Shown: positions 47,801 through 56,414 of the stretch, piece after piece
Layout: each line of letters starts with the position of its first letter
Numbering within the stretch: position 1 is the first letter of the stretch
NCBI RefSeq assembly: GCF_007558815.1
Contig: NZ_VLTJ01000012.1
Location: 1 to 57,598, forward strand
Reading direction: 5' to 3'
DNA length: 57,598 bases
Origin: Verticiella sediminum
GTDB taxonomy: Bacteria; Pseudomonadota; Gammaproteobacteria; Burkholderiales; Burkholderiaceae_B
Translations under genes and position numbers: made by a program
The notes under the pieces: model-generated
What the model was told of the DNA's origin: nothing
Databases searched by the model: none
The model's input: the letters and a program-made list of their open reading frames with translations, nothing else

Positions 47801-48706
47801 TCAGGCCACGTGCCCGGCGATCGCGTCGATGATGGGCGTCCAGGCGGACTGCGGCAGCGCATGCCCCATGCCCGCGATGTTCACCATGCGTGCGCCGGAC
47901 ACGTGGCGCACGACGTCCCTGCCGCATTCGATCGGCACCAGCGGGTCCGCGTCGCCATGGATCACGAGCGTCGGCGTGCTCACCGAGCCGAGGCGTTCGC
48001 GGCGGCTGCCGGAGGCGAGGATCGCCGCCAGTTGGCGCGCGTAGCCGGCCGGGTTGAGCCCGCGCTCGAAGGCGCGCTCCGCGCGCGGCGCGTCCAGCGC
48101 CTCCTCGTGGGCGTCGCTGCCGGCGCGCAGCACCTTCATCACCTGCTGATAGCGCGCAACGTAGCCGGCGCGATCGGTGGGCGCGGGCGCCAACAGGACC
48201 TGTAGCGCCTCGGGTTGCGGCGGCGGCAGATCGGGCGCGCCGCTGGTGGCCATGATCGACGTCAACGTCCGCATCCGCGCGGGGTGGCGCAAGGCCATTT
48301 CCTGTGCGATGGCGCCTCCCATCGAAGCGCCGACGATATGGGCGCTCGGGATGTCCAGCGCGTCGAGCAGGCCCACCGTGTCGTGCGCCATGTCGGCCAG
48401 CGTGTAGGGCACGCTGGCTGCGTCGATGGCGAAGCCGGCCAGCGTCCGCGCGAGGAGCTGGCCGATGTCGGGCAGCCCGGCGGCATCGAGATAGGTCGAT
48501 CGTCCGACGTCGCGGTTGTCGAAGCGGATCACACGGTAGCCGCGCGCGGCCAGTTGCTCGCAGAAGGCCTCGTCCCACGCGATCATCTGCGTGCCCAGCC
48601 CCATGATCAGTACCAGCGGCTGCGCGTCGGCGTCGCCGAAGGTGTCGTAGGCCAGCTTCAGGCCGTTCGCGGAAACGAAGCGTGTGGTGGGCGGATGTTG
48701 GGGCAT
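47801..48706 (-). CDS. Alpha/beta-fold hydrolase
   Basis: The 301-residue protein has a canonical alpha/beta-hydrolase triad: serine in VGASMGGAIA, aspartate in IHGDADPLVP and histidine in AGMGHALP, with the oxyanion-hole region LIMGLGTQMIAWD. This clade includes esterases and tautomerase-like enzymes often found near AraC genes. The start at 48706 (MPQHPPTTRFVSANGLKLAY) is chosen by family fit. It is convergent with the AraC gene, 16 bp apart. The substrate is unknown. Confidence 0.88.
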   Translation of the reverse strand: MPQHPPTTRFVSANGLKLAYDTFGDADAQPLVLIMGLGTQMIAWDEAFCEQLAARGYRVIRFDNRDVGRSTYLDAAGLPDIGQLLARTLAGFAIDAASVPYTLADMAHDTVGLLDALDIPSAHIVGASMGGAIAQEMALRHPARMRTLTSIMATSGAPDLPPPQPEALQVLLAPAPTDRAGYVARYQQVMKVLRAGSDAHEEALDAPRAERAFERGLNPAGYARQLAAILASGSRRERLGSVSTPTLVIHGDADPLVPIECGRDVVRHVSGARMVNIAGMGHALPQSAWTPIIDAIAGHVA

Positions 48707-49233
48707 GGTGTGTGAGACGTGGTGGAGTGAACGGGAGGAACGAGCAAGTCCGGTGCCTTCTGGCGCGCAGGGTCCCGGCATTCGATCTTGTGCTGTTGCA
48801 CCGTCGTCCGGGCATCTGCGATGGCGTCCGGCACATCTTTTCGTACCTGCGTCACCGCTGAAAGGTTCATTCAGGCCGCCAGGCTATGAATTCGGGACAA
48901 GTCGCTCTGTGCCTCCCGCCTTCCGTATCGCCACGGCGGCTGCGTCTCTCGTACCCTGAGCGCCGGTCCATCGCTCATCTCGCATGACGTTCCAGGCGAT
49001 GCCGGGCGTCGCGAAGAAGCGTAGGCTATCCATGCGTCCCGGTGTGTCTGTCGCCACTGGAAACCGGGCTGATTCCACCTTTTCCTGATCGGGCGCAAAT
49101 GGAAAGATGGCTGCAACGATCCTGAATGTCCTGCTGCCTGTCCTGCGCTAGCAGCGGCGCGTTCAGGATGAACAAGAACACATCGAGCTGGAACGCATGC
49201 GCGTTACCTGGCTGCAGGTGCAAGGAGACAATG
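48707..49233. other. Gap between divergent hydrolase genes
   Basis: This 527-bp stretch contains no gene I can support. Short frames are open on both strands but none combines a good start with a recognisable product. It should hold two divergent promoters; no clear consensus pair was found. Confidence 0.4.
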
Positions 49234-50094
49234 ATGGAGATATTGGGTCACAGGCCTCGGCAGGCCGGTGCGCAAGGCGACGGGCAGGATGGGAGCGGGC
49301 ATTCCGCTGCCGGACCCGTCACGAGCGACACGGCCCCGATGGAGCCGCCCTCCGTGGGTCTGCTCATGCTGGAGGCCCGTGCGGCGGCCGAGCTGTCCTT
49401 GTTTCTCGCGACGGTTCCGCTGCTGCGCCTGGCGCCGGCCGGCGACGGCCATCCCGTGCTGGTGCTGCCCGGTCTGTCCGCCGGAGACGCCACCACCTAC
49501 CCCCTGAGGGCTTTCCTGCGGGATCGCGGCTATCGCCCGCATGGCTGGAAGCTCGGTCCCAACCGCGGGCCCCGGCCAGGCGTGGAGGAGAAGCTGATCC
49601 AGCGCCTCACCGACCTGCACGAGCGCTACCAGCGCAAGGTGAGCGTGATCGGCTGGAGCCTGGGCGGGGTGTACGCACGCCTGCTTGCGCACCACATGCC
49701 CGAGCGCGTGCGCAGCGTCGTGACGCTGGGCAGCCCGTTCGCCAGCGAGCCGCGCGCCACCAACGCGTGGCGCCTGTACGAACTGCTGAGTGGGCGCACG
49801 GTCGACGACTGGGCGGAACGTGCGTGGATGAAGGCGCCCCCGCCGGTGCCGTCGACCGCCATTTTCAGCCGCACCGATGGGGTGGTCGCCTGGCGCGGCT
49901 GCATGGAACAGGAGAGCGCCACCTCGGAAAACATCGAGGTCGAGGGCAGCCACTGCGGTCTGGGCCACAACCCTGCGGCGCTCTATGCGATCGCCGACCG
50001 CCTGGCGCAACCGGAAGGGGAATGGACGCCGTTCCAGCGTACCGGGCTGCGCCGCCTGGTCTACCGCGATCCCTATCGCACCACGCCTGCCTGA
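49234..50094 (+). CDS. Alpha/beta hydrolase, lipase/esterase-like
   Basis: Starting at the ATG 6 nt after AAGGAG (49222-49227), the protein has 286 residues; the adjacent ATG at 49231 is an alternative. A polar 35-residue N terminus is followed by an alpha/beta hydrolase core: GHPVLVLPGLSAGDATTYPL, nucleophile in VIGWSLGGVYARLLA, aspartate in FSRTDGVVAW and histidine in GSHCGLGHNP. There is no signal peptide. It lies 21 bp before an acyl-CoA ligase gene and heads a lipid operon, so it may hydrolyse intracellular neutral lipids or polyester. Confidence 0.85.
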   Translation: MEILGHRPRQAGAQGDGQDGSGHSAAGPVTSDTAPMEPPSVGLLMLEARAAAELSLFLATVPLLRLAPAGDGHPVLVLPGLSAGDATTYPLRAFLRDRGYRPHGWKLGPNRGPRPGVEEKLIQRLTDLHERYQRKVSVIGWSLGGVYARLLAHHMPERVRSVVTLGSPFASEPRATNAWRLYELLSGRTVDDWAERAWMKAPPPVPSTAIFSRTDGVVAWRGCMEQESATSENIEVEGSHCGLGHNPAALYAIADRLAQPEGEWTPFQRTGLRRLVYRDPYRTTPA

Positions 50095-50115
50095 CCCTTT
50101 GCTTTCCGGAGATCC

Positions 50116-51831
50116 ATGATGAACGACAAGCCCTGGCTGGCTTCCTATCCGCCCGGCGTGCGCTGGGACGCCGAGATCAAGCCGACGACGGTGCAGCAGA
50201 TCCTGGACGATGCCGTGGCCGATTTTCCAGACCGGCCCGCCATCGATTTCATGGGCAAGCGCTTGAGCTACCGCGAACTCGGCGCACTGGTCGACCGCAC
50301 CGCCCGCGGCCTGCAGAGCCTGGGCGTCGGCCCCGGCGTGCATGTCGGCCTGTTCCTGCCCAACACGCCGCACTACCTGGTGGCCGTCTTCGGCGTGCTG
50401 CAGGCGGGCGGCACGGTGGTCAACTACTCCCCGCTCGACGCGGCCAAGGTGCTCGAGCACAAGATCGAGGACAGCCAGACCGACGTCCTGATCACGCTCG
50501 ACATGCCCGCGCTGTATCCCCAGATGGCCGCGATGCTGGGCGCGACCCGGCTGAAGAAACTCGTCGTCGGCAGCCTGGCCGAGATGACCGGTGCGCCGGA
50601 GCAGGTGGCCGCGCAGGCCAAGGCGAAGGGCGAGACCGTCGACATCCCGGTCGACGACTTTCACGTCCGCTTCGCCGAGCTGATCGACAACGACGGGCAG
50701 TACACGCGCCATCCCGTGGGCGACCCGCGCGAGACCATCGCGGTGCTGCAGTACACGGGAGGCACCACCGGCCTGCCCAAGGGCGCCATGCTCACGCACG
50801 CCAACCTCTCCGCCGCTTGCGAACAAGTGGTGATCACGCAGTTCGGCACACAGCCGGTGCTGACGATGGGGCAGGAACGGCTGCTGGCGGTGCTGCCGCC
50901 CTTTCACATCTACGCGCTGACGGTGAACCTGCTGTTGGGCGTGCGGCTGGGCGCGGAGATCGTGCAGCATGTGCGCTTCGACCCCAAGGCGGCCCTGCGC
51001 GACATCACCGAAAAGCAGCTCACCACCTTCTGCGGCGTGCCCACCATGTTCACCGCCGTGATCGGCGACCCGGACGCGTCCCAGTACGATCTGCGCTCGC
51101 TCAAGCTGTGCAACTCCGGCGGTGCGCCGCTGCCGATGGAGGTCGGCGAGCGTTTCAAGACGGTGACCGGCACCTGGCTGGCCGAAGGCTGGGGCATGAC
51201 CGAGACCTCGCCCACCGGCACCTTCTCGCCGGCACACGGCAAGCGCAAGGCGGGCTCGTGCGGCATTCCGCATCCCGGCGTCACCATCAAGATGCTCGAC
51301 CTGGAAGATCCGACCCGCTACGTCCCGTTGGGCGAGAAGGGCGAGATGTGCATCCAGGGGCCGAACGTCATGAAGGGCTATTGGAAGAAGCCCGACGCCA
51401 CGGCCGAGAGCACCACCTTCGACGGCTTCTTTCGCACCGGCGACGTGGGCTACATGGACGAGGACGGCTTCGTCTTCATCGTCGATCGCTGCAAGGACAT
51501 GCTGCTGTGCAGCGGCTACAACGTGTACCCGCGCGTACTGGAGGAGGCCATCTACCAGCATCCGGCCGTGCACGAGGTGGCCGTCATCGGCGTGCCCGAT
51601 GCGTACCGGGGCCAGTCGCCCAAGGCCTTCGTCACCCTCAAGTCCGGGGCCGAGCCCTTCACCCTGGAGGCGCTGCAGGCCTTTCTCAAGGACAGGCTCG
51701 GCAAGCACGAGATGGTGCATGGCCTGGAGATACGCGACGCGCTGCCCAAGACCCCGGTCGGCAAGCTGTCGAAGAAGGACCTGGTCGAGGAGGAGGCCCG
51801 CAAGCGCGAGGCCACTGCCAACGCCGCCTGA
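50116..51831 (+). CDS. Long-chain fatty-acid-CoA ligase (FadD-type)
   Basis: The 571-residue adenylate-forming enzyme has LQYTGGTTGLPKGAMLTH (P-loop), WGMTETSPTG (A5), FRTGDVGYMDEDG (A7), IVDRCKDMLLCSGYNVYP and the catalytic lysine in TPVGKLSKKDL. This arrangement is that of medium- to long-chain acyl-CoA synthetases. It supplies acyl-CoA, the donor for the wax ester synthase/DGAT encoded 89 bp downstream. GGAGA lies before the two adjacent ATGs. Confidence 0.93.
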   Translation: MMNDKPWLASYPPGVRWDAEIKPTTVQQILDDAVADFPDRPAIDFMGKRLSYRELGALVDRTARGLQSLGVGPGVHVGLFLPNTPHYLVAVFGVLQAGGTVVNYSPLDAAKVLEHKIEDSQTDVLITLDMPALYPQMAAMLGATRLKKLVVGSLAEMTGAPEQVAAQAKAKGETVDIPVDDFHVRFAELIDNDGQYTRHPVGDPRETIAVLQYTGGTTGLPKGAMLTHANLSAACEQVVITQFGTQPVLTMGQERLLAVLPPFHIYALTVNLLLGVRLGAEIVQHVRFDPKAALRDITEKQLTTFCGVPTMFTAVIGDPDASQYDLRSLKLCNSGGAPLPMEVGERFKTVTGTWLAEGWGMTETSPTGTFSPAHGKRKAGSCGIPHPGVTIKMLDLEDPTRYVPLGEKGEMCIQGPNVMKGYWKKPDATAESTTFDGFFRTGDVGYMDEDGFVFIVDRCKDMLLCSGYNVYPRVLEEAIYQHPAVHEVAVIGVPDAYRGQSPKAFVTLKSGAEPFTLEALQAFLKDRLGKHEMVHGLEIRDALPKTPVGKLSKKDLVEEEARKREATANAA

Positions 51832-51920
51832 CCGCCGGCGCCAGCGCGCCGCTTCCCGGCCCGCTTGCCCGGCTGCCCGCCGGGTCCGGATCGATCATTG
51901 ACACAAGAAAGGGCTACGCC

Positions 51921-53549
51921 ATGCACCATCTCAGCGGCCTCGACGCCTCGTTCCTGCACTTCGAAACCCCCGAAACGCCCATGCACGTCGGCAGCCTCGT
52001 GCTGCTGGAACTGCCGCCGGGCTACGACGGCGACTACTACGAAGACGTCAAATCCATGGTCGGCGCGCGGCTGCACCTGGCCTCGGTGCTCAACCGCAAG
52101 CTGGCGCCGATGCCCTTCGAGCTGGCCGAGCCGGTGTGGATCGATGACGACGACATCGACTTGGACTACCACGTGCGCAGCCTGACATTGCGCCGCCCGG
52201 GCACGATGCAGCAGTTGAACCACCTCATCGCGCGGCTGCATTCGAGCCTGCTGGATCGCAGCCGCCCCTTGTGGGAGATGTACGTCATCGAGGGCTTGCA
52301 GAACGGCGAGGTGGCCTTCTACACCAAGGCCCATCACAGCGGCGTCGACGGCAAGGCCGGCACCGAGCTGGCCAAGGTCATGTACGACATTTCGCCGAAG
52401 ATCCGCGAGGTGCCGCCGCCGCGCCGGCGCCGCAACGGTAGTGTCGGCTACCAACTGGGCGTGGCCGAGCTGCTGCAGGCCGCCGTCTCCAACACGGCGC
52501 GGCAGTACCGCAAGCTGGCCGAGCTGCTGCCCACGGCGGCGCGCGCCCTGACGGCGGCCGGCGGCGTGCTCGCCAGCCAGCAGACGGCCCAGGGCACGCG
52601 CCCGCTGAGCCTGGGGCTCGCGCCCAAGGCGCTCTTCAACGACTCGATCACCAACCAGCGCTCCTACAGCACGATGTCGCTGCCGTTCGACGAGCTAAAA
52701 GCGCTGGGCAAGCGCCTGGGCGGCACCGTCAACTCCGTCGTGATGGCCATGTGCAGCGGCGCGCTGCGTCGCTTCATGAAGACGCGCGGCCTGCTGCCCA
52801 AGGAGGCGCTCATCGCCGGCGTGCCGGTCAGCCTGCGCTCCGACGGCGACGACGCGATGAACAACCAGGTGTCGATGGTGCGCGTGGACCTGGCAACCGA
52901 CATCGGCGATCCCGCGGAGCGCTTCCAGGCGATCCATGCCTCCTCGGAGGCGGCCAAGGCCGTCGTGCGCGAGCTTCGGCCCGTGCTCGGCGTGGACGTG
53001 CCGGTCACGGGCACGCCCTGGCTGATGACCAGTCTGGCCTCGCTGTACGGCCGTTCCAACCTCGCGCGCCGGCTGCCGCCCGTGGCCAACGTGCTGATCT
53101 CCAACGTGCCCGGGCCGACGGTGCCGCTGTACGTGGCCGGCGCCCGGATGAAGCACTTCTATCCGGTGTCCATCCCCTATCACGGCACAGCGCTGAACAT
53201 CACGGTGCAAAGCTATGACGGCTCGCTGGACTTCGGTTTCACGGCTTGCCGACGCATCCTGTCGGAGGAGGAGTCGTACGAGTTGATCGGCTACATGCAC
53301 GCGGCGCTCGAAGAGCTTAGGGCGCTGCCGAGCGTGACCGCCGTCGTGCCGGCCGTGGCAGCCGCGAGCGAAGCGCCGGCGCAGGCCCGCGCCCGCAAGG
53401 CAGCCCCGGCCAAGAAGTCCGCGCGCAAAGCGGCCCCGGCCAAGAAGTCGGCGCGCAAGCGGTCGGCGGCGCCCGCACGCGCAACCGCCGCGACGCGCCG
53501 GCCGGCACAGGACGGCACGAGTGCGGTCCCCGCGCGCAAATCGGCCTGA
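51921..53549 (+). CDS. Wax ester synthase/diacylglycerol acyltransferase with histone-like C-terminal tail
   Basis: The 542-residue protein has the bifunctional WS/DGAT motif HHSGVDG (138-144), the N-terminal LSGLDASFLHFETP, the PLWEMYVIEGL segment and ISNVPGPTVPLYVAG in the second half. It transfers acyl groups from acyl-CoA to alcohols or diacylglycerol at the inner face of the membrane, seeding lipid droplets. Residues from about 480 onward are an Ala/Pro/Lys/Arg-rich tail with two exact KAAPAKKSAR units (493-512), like histone H1-type bacterial proteins. Such a tail is unusual for this family. AAAGGG precedes the ATG. Confidence 0.92.
   Translation: MHHLSGLDASFLHFETPETPMHVGSLVLLELPPGYDGDYYEDVKSMVGARLHLASVLNRKLAPMPFELAEPVWIDDDDIDLDYHVRSLTLRRPGTMQQLNHLIARLHSSLLDRSRPLWEMYVIEGLQNGEVAFYTKAHHSGVDGKAGTELAKVMYDISPKIREVPPPRRRRNGSVGYQLGVAELLQAAVSNTARQYRKLAELLPTAARALTAAGGVLASQQTAQGTRPLSLGLAPKALFNDSITNQRSYSTMSLPFDELKALGKRLGGTVNSVVMAMCSGALRRFMKTRGLLPKEALIAGVPVSLRSDGDDAMNNQVSMVRVDLATDIGDPAERFQAIHASSEAAKAVVRELRPVLGVDVPVTGTPWLMTSLASLYGRSNLARRLPPVANVLISNVPGPTVPLYVAGARMKHFYPVSIPYHGTALNITVQSYDGSLDFGFTACRRILSEEESYELIGYMHAALEELRALPSVTAVVPAVAAASEAPAQARARKAAPAKKSARKAAPAKKSARKRSAAPARATAATRRPAQDGTSAVPARKSA
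53397..53456 (+). repeat. Tandem 30-bp repeat encoding KAAPAKKSAR twice
   Basis: Two adjacent 30-bp units (53397-53426 and 53427-53456) differ at 3 positions, all synonymous. They encode identical lysine/arginine-rich decapeptides in the tail of the wax ester synthase. Confidence 0.9.
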
Positions 53550-53592
53550 GCCGCCGGTCCGCGAATAAAACAATAAGACAGGAGACAACATC

Positions 53593-54933
53593 ATGAACCC
53601 GGCCCAAGCGCCTGCCAGCGGCCATGCGAACTACAGCGCAGAGGACGAGGCGCTCTTCTCCAAAGTGAGCTGGCGCCTGTTGCCGCTGCTCATCGTCTGC
53701 TACGTCGTCGCCTTCATCGATCGCATCAACATCGGCTTCGCGCAGTTGCAGATGAAGCAGACGCTGAGCTTCAGCGACGAGGCCTACGCCCTGGGCGCCG
53801 GCATCTTCTTCATCGGCTACTTCCTCTTCGAGGTGCCGAGCAACCTCATGCTGGAGAAGATCGGCGCGCGCAAGACGCTGCTGCGCATCATGTTCTGCTG
53901 GGGCCTCGTCGCCTCGGCCATGATGTTCGTGCAGACCACGACGCAGTTCTACATCCTGCGCTTCCTGCTGGGCGCCTTCGAGGCGGGCTTCTTCCCCGGC
54001 ATCATCCTGTACCTGACCTACTGGTACCCCTCGGCCCGTCGGGGCAAGGTCATCTCCATCTTCATGACGGCGACAGCGATCGGCTACCTCATCGCCGGCC
54101 CGCTCTCTGGCGCGATCATGAAGTACATGGATGGGCTGGGCGGCCACTACGGCTGGCAGTGGCTGTTCGTGGTGCAGGGCCTGCCGGCCTCGATCCTGGG
54201 CATCGTGGCCTTCTTCTACCTCAAGGACAAGCCGGAGAACGCGAACTGGCTCACGTCCCGCGAAAAGGCGCTGCTGCGCGGACACATCGAGAACGACGCG
54301 CATACCGTCGAGGTCGCCTCGCACAGCTCGTTCCGGGCCCTGCTGGCCGACCCTAAAGTGTTCACCATGTGTCTGGTGTACTTCCTGTTCCTGGGCGCCA
54401 ACTACACGCTGGTGTTCTTCATGCCCACGCTGATCAGGAGCTGGGGCGTCGCGGATGTGTTCACGGTCGGGCTGCTCGCGGCCATCCCCGCCGTCGTCGG
54501 CGCCATCGGCATGGTGTTCGTCGGCCGCAGCTCGGATCGCCACCTCGAGCGGCGGCGCCATTTCTTCTGCTGCTCGGTGCTGGCCACCGCGGGGCTCTTG
54601 ATCGCCGTGCTGGCCGCAGGCAACATGGTGCTGGCGCTCGCCGGCCTGGCCATCATGGCCATCGGCCAGTCGGCCAACACGCCGATCTTCTTCGCCGCGA
54701 TCAGCGAGTACCTGCCCAAGAACTCGGCGGCTGGCGGCATCGCCCTGATCAGCAGCCTGGGCAACCTGGGTCCGGCGGTGACGCCGGTGTTCACCGCCTG
54801 GATCACCACCAGCACCGGTTCCTCCGACAACAGCATGTATCTGACGATGGCGATGTGGCTCTTGTCCGGCCTCATCCTGATGTGGGTCATCCGTCCCGCG
54901 ACTTCGGCCGTGCCGCGCTTCGCGGCGGCCTGA
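53593..54933 (+). CDS. MFS transporter, anion:cation symporter (ACS) family
   Basis: The 446-residue protein has 12 predicted membrane segments. It carries the ACS signature near TM1-TM2, VAFIDRINIGFAQLQMKQ and IFFIGYFLFEVPSNLMLEK, with the motif A-like GARKTLLRIM and later YLTYWYPSARRGK. Members import organic anions such as tartrate, phthalate or glucarate by proton symport. It lies 43 bp after the WS/DGAT gene and 39 bp before the phasin-like gene, in an otherwise lipid-related operon; it may bring in a carbon source that feeds storage lipid. Confidence 0.92.
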   Translation: MNPAQAPASGHANYSAEDEALFSKVSWRLLPLLIVCYVVAFIDRINIGFAQLQMKQTLSFSDEAYALGAGIFFIGYFLFEVPSNLMLEKIGARKTLLRIMFCWGLVASAMMFVQTTTQFYILRFLLGAFEAGFFPGIILYLTYWYPSARRGKVISIFMTATAIGYLIAGPLSGAIMKYMDGLGGHYGWQWLFVVQGLPASILGIVAFFYLKDKPENANWLTSREKALLRGHIENDAHTVEVASHSSFRALLADPKVFTMCLVYFLFLGANYTLVFFMPTLIRSWGVADVFTVGLLAAIPAVVGAIGMVFVGRSSDRHLERRRHFFCCSVLATAGLLIAVLAAGNMVLALAGLAIMAIGQSANTPIFFAAISEYLPKNSAAGGIALISSLGNLGPAVTPVFTAWITTSTGSSDNSMYLTMAMWLLSGLILMWVIRPATSAVPRFAAA

Positions 54934-54972
54934 GTTATCTTGTTTTCTGGTCAATCTTCTAGAGAGTACGTC

Positions 54973-55425
54973 ATGGCAACCAGCAAGAAATCGACTGAGT
55001 CCACGCCCCGCAACCCGATGGAGCTGCCCACCCTGGACGAGCTCAAGTCCCTGATCGGGCAGTTCAAGCTGCCGGGCGTCGACGTCAACGCCCTGGCCGA
55101 ATGGCAGCGCAAGGATCTCGAGGCGCTGGCCGAGGCGAATCGCCAGGCCTACGAGGGCATGAAGGCATTGGCGCAGCGGCGTACGGAGATGCTGCGCGAG
55201 GCGCTCACCGAATGGCAGGAGAACCTGAAGGAATCGACCGGCAAGGACGCATTCGCCAAGCAGTCCGAAGCGGCGCAGCGCGGTATGCAGCAGGCGCTCG
55301 ACAATTTCCGGGAGCTTGCCGAAATGGAGGCGCAAGCGCGCAACGACGCCTGGAAAGTGGTGCAGGAGCGCATCAACGAAAACATGGCCAACTTGCAGAA
55401 GCTGCTGCCGACCCGGCGCTCCTGA
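54973..55425 (+). CDS. Phasin-like granule-associated protein
   Basis: The 150-residue protein is a soluble amphipathic helix protein. It has a Pro-rich linker (residues 10-30), LKSLIGQFKLPGVDVNALAE, then a long helical stretch LAEANRQAYEGMKALAQRR and QEN..., which is the phasin pattern (xxLAxANxxAxEGxxALAxRxxExL). Phasins coat polyhydroxyalkanoate or lipid granules and control their size and number. AGAGAG precedes the ATG. No phaC synthase is visible here, so its granule may be the one made by the WS/DGAT of the same operon; that is inference. Confidence 0.82.
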   Translation: MATSKKSTESTPRNPMELPTLDELKSLIGQFKLPGVDVNALAEWQRKDLEALAEANRQAYEGMKALAQRRTEMLREALTEWQENLKESTGKDAFAKQSEAAQRGMQQALDNFRELAEMEAQARNDAWKVVQERINENMANLQKLLPTRRS

Positions 55426-55443
55426 CCACGGGTCAAGGCGCAG

Positions 55444-55465
55444 GCCTCGCCGTTCACGGCGAGGC
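55444..55465. terminator. Hairpin between phasin-like and cupin genes
   Basis: GCCTCGCCG (55444-55452), a TTCA loop and CGGCGAGGC (55457-55465) form a perfect 9-bp stem 19 bp after the phasin stop. It lies between convergent genes and lacks a T-tract on either strand, so intrinsic termination may be weak. Confidence 0.45.
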
Positions 55466-55494
55466 GAGGGCGGGCACAGGCCGAGGTGCCTGAA

Positions 55495-55905
55495 TCAGGT
55501 CTTGGGCGGGCCTGCGAGATATTGCGCGTCGCTGACGTGCTCCATCCATTCCACGTTTTTGCCGTCCAGCGTCTCCTGGATCGCAATGTGGGTCATGGCC
55601 GTGGTCGGCGAGGCGCCGTGCCAGTGCCGATGCGCGGGCGGGTACCAGATGACGTCGCCCGCACGGATCTCGACGATGGGCTCGCCTTCGCACTGCGTCC
55701 AGCCGCAGCCGGCGGTGACGATCAGCGTCTGCCCCAGCGGGTGGGTGTGCCAGGCGGTGCGCGCGCCCGGCTCGAAGGTGACGGCGGCGCACGACACGCG
55801 GGCCGGCGCGGGTGGGCTGTTCAGCGGGTCGATACGAACCGTGCCGGTGAACCACTCGGCAGGCCCCGGCATCGAGGGCTGAGATCCAACGCGTTTGAGT
55901 TCCAT
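55495..55905 (-). CDS. Cupin-domain protein resembling Mn-dependent (R)-hydroxynitrile lyases
   Basis: The 136-residue single-domain cupin has H53 and H55 in AWHTHPLG, Q59, H94 and H106. These are the same positions as the metal ligands (H53, H55, Q59, H94) and an active-site histidine (H106) known from the small cupin hydroxynitrile lyases of Granulicella/Acidobacterium. The shared sequence style ([38 protein letters not shown]) supports the same subfamily, where many members are annotated as carboxymuconolactone-like or cupin oxidoreductase proteins. Whether it cleaves cyanohydrins is unknown. It is convergent with the phasin-like gene. Confidence 0.85.
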   Translation of the reverse strand: MELKRVGSQPSMPGPAEWFTGTVRIDPLNSPPAPARVSCAAVTFEPGARTAWHTHPLGQTLIVTAGCGWTQCEGEPIVEIRAGDVIWYPPAHRHWHGASPTTAMTHIAIQETLDGKNVEWMEHVSDAQYLAGPPKT

Positions 55906-56096
55906 GGCTCGTTCCTTTCAGTATTGGGGATGAACGCTGCCCGTCGCATCAATCCTTCCCGGCGGCGAAACTGCTGTATGACCGGCTCGATCGGATGAGA
56001 AGGCAACAGCATGCTTTGGCCCCGGCTGCTGCCTCTTCCACCGCGATTGCGAACGCTCCTCGTCCGAAAGCATCGATTCGATCGTCGGCCCTTTGT

Positions 56097-56300
56097 TCAG
56101 GACAGCGGTTGCACGGCCTCTGCCTTCTTTTTCAGCAGCGAGACCGCCTTCTTGTCGAAGGAAACGACGGTTTCGCTACCCAACCATGTGCCTTCGTAGG
56201 CGACGATCCCGTCGGCGAAATCACCGCCGGCCTCCAGGGGCGCCAGCCTGGCCTCGCAGCCGCACTGCGCGAAGCGAAAGCATGAATGTGGACGGTGTCA
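56097..56300 (-). pseudogene. 3' remnant of a VapC-type PIN toxin gene
   Basis: On the minus strand, an uninterrupted segment of about 65 codons ending at 56097 reads GDFADGIVAYEGTWLGSETV, VSFDKKAVSLLKKKAEAV and then a stop. This matches the C-terminal third of PIN-domain toxins, where DFAD and the SFDKKA strand carry the conserved acidic and core residues. No start codon or N-terminal half is present, and upstream sequence loses similarity near 56300. It is a truncated gene. The rest of the 55906-56350 gap shows nothing else. Confidence 0.5.
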
Positions 56301-56370
56301 ATCCGGGGCAATGCCAATACCGCCGGGCGCATCGCGGCCTAGACTCTGATTTGCGTATATAAGATCAAAA

Positions 56371-56386
56371 TGTCGTATATACGACA
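56371..56386. promoter_or_regulatory. 16-bp perfect palindrome before the Tat-exported amidohydrolase
   Basis: TGTCGTATATACGACA is a perfect dyad. A partial copy (GCGTATATA, 56353-56361) lies 21 bp upstream, that is two helical turns, and includes a -10-like TATAAG (56358-56363). The pair resembles operators of GntR-type regulators. The ATG at 56370 overlaps it and is unlikely to be a start codon. Confidence 0.65.
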
Positions 56387-56414
56387 AAAATTGAGACTTG
56401 CATGGGAGACAACG

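Noticed and set aside
48884-49078. 64-codon minus-strand frame in the 48.7-49.2 kb gap with a GTG and AGGA-like site
   Set aside because: No recognisable family, no operon partner, and nothing distinguishes it from chance open frames here.
53397-53456. CRISPR-like or mobile repeat
   Set aside because: Two direct units without spacers lie inside one reading frame; they are a protein repeat.
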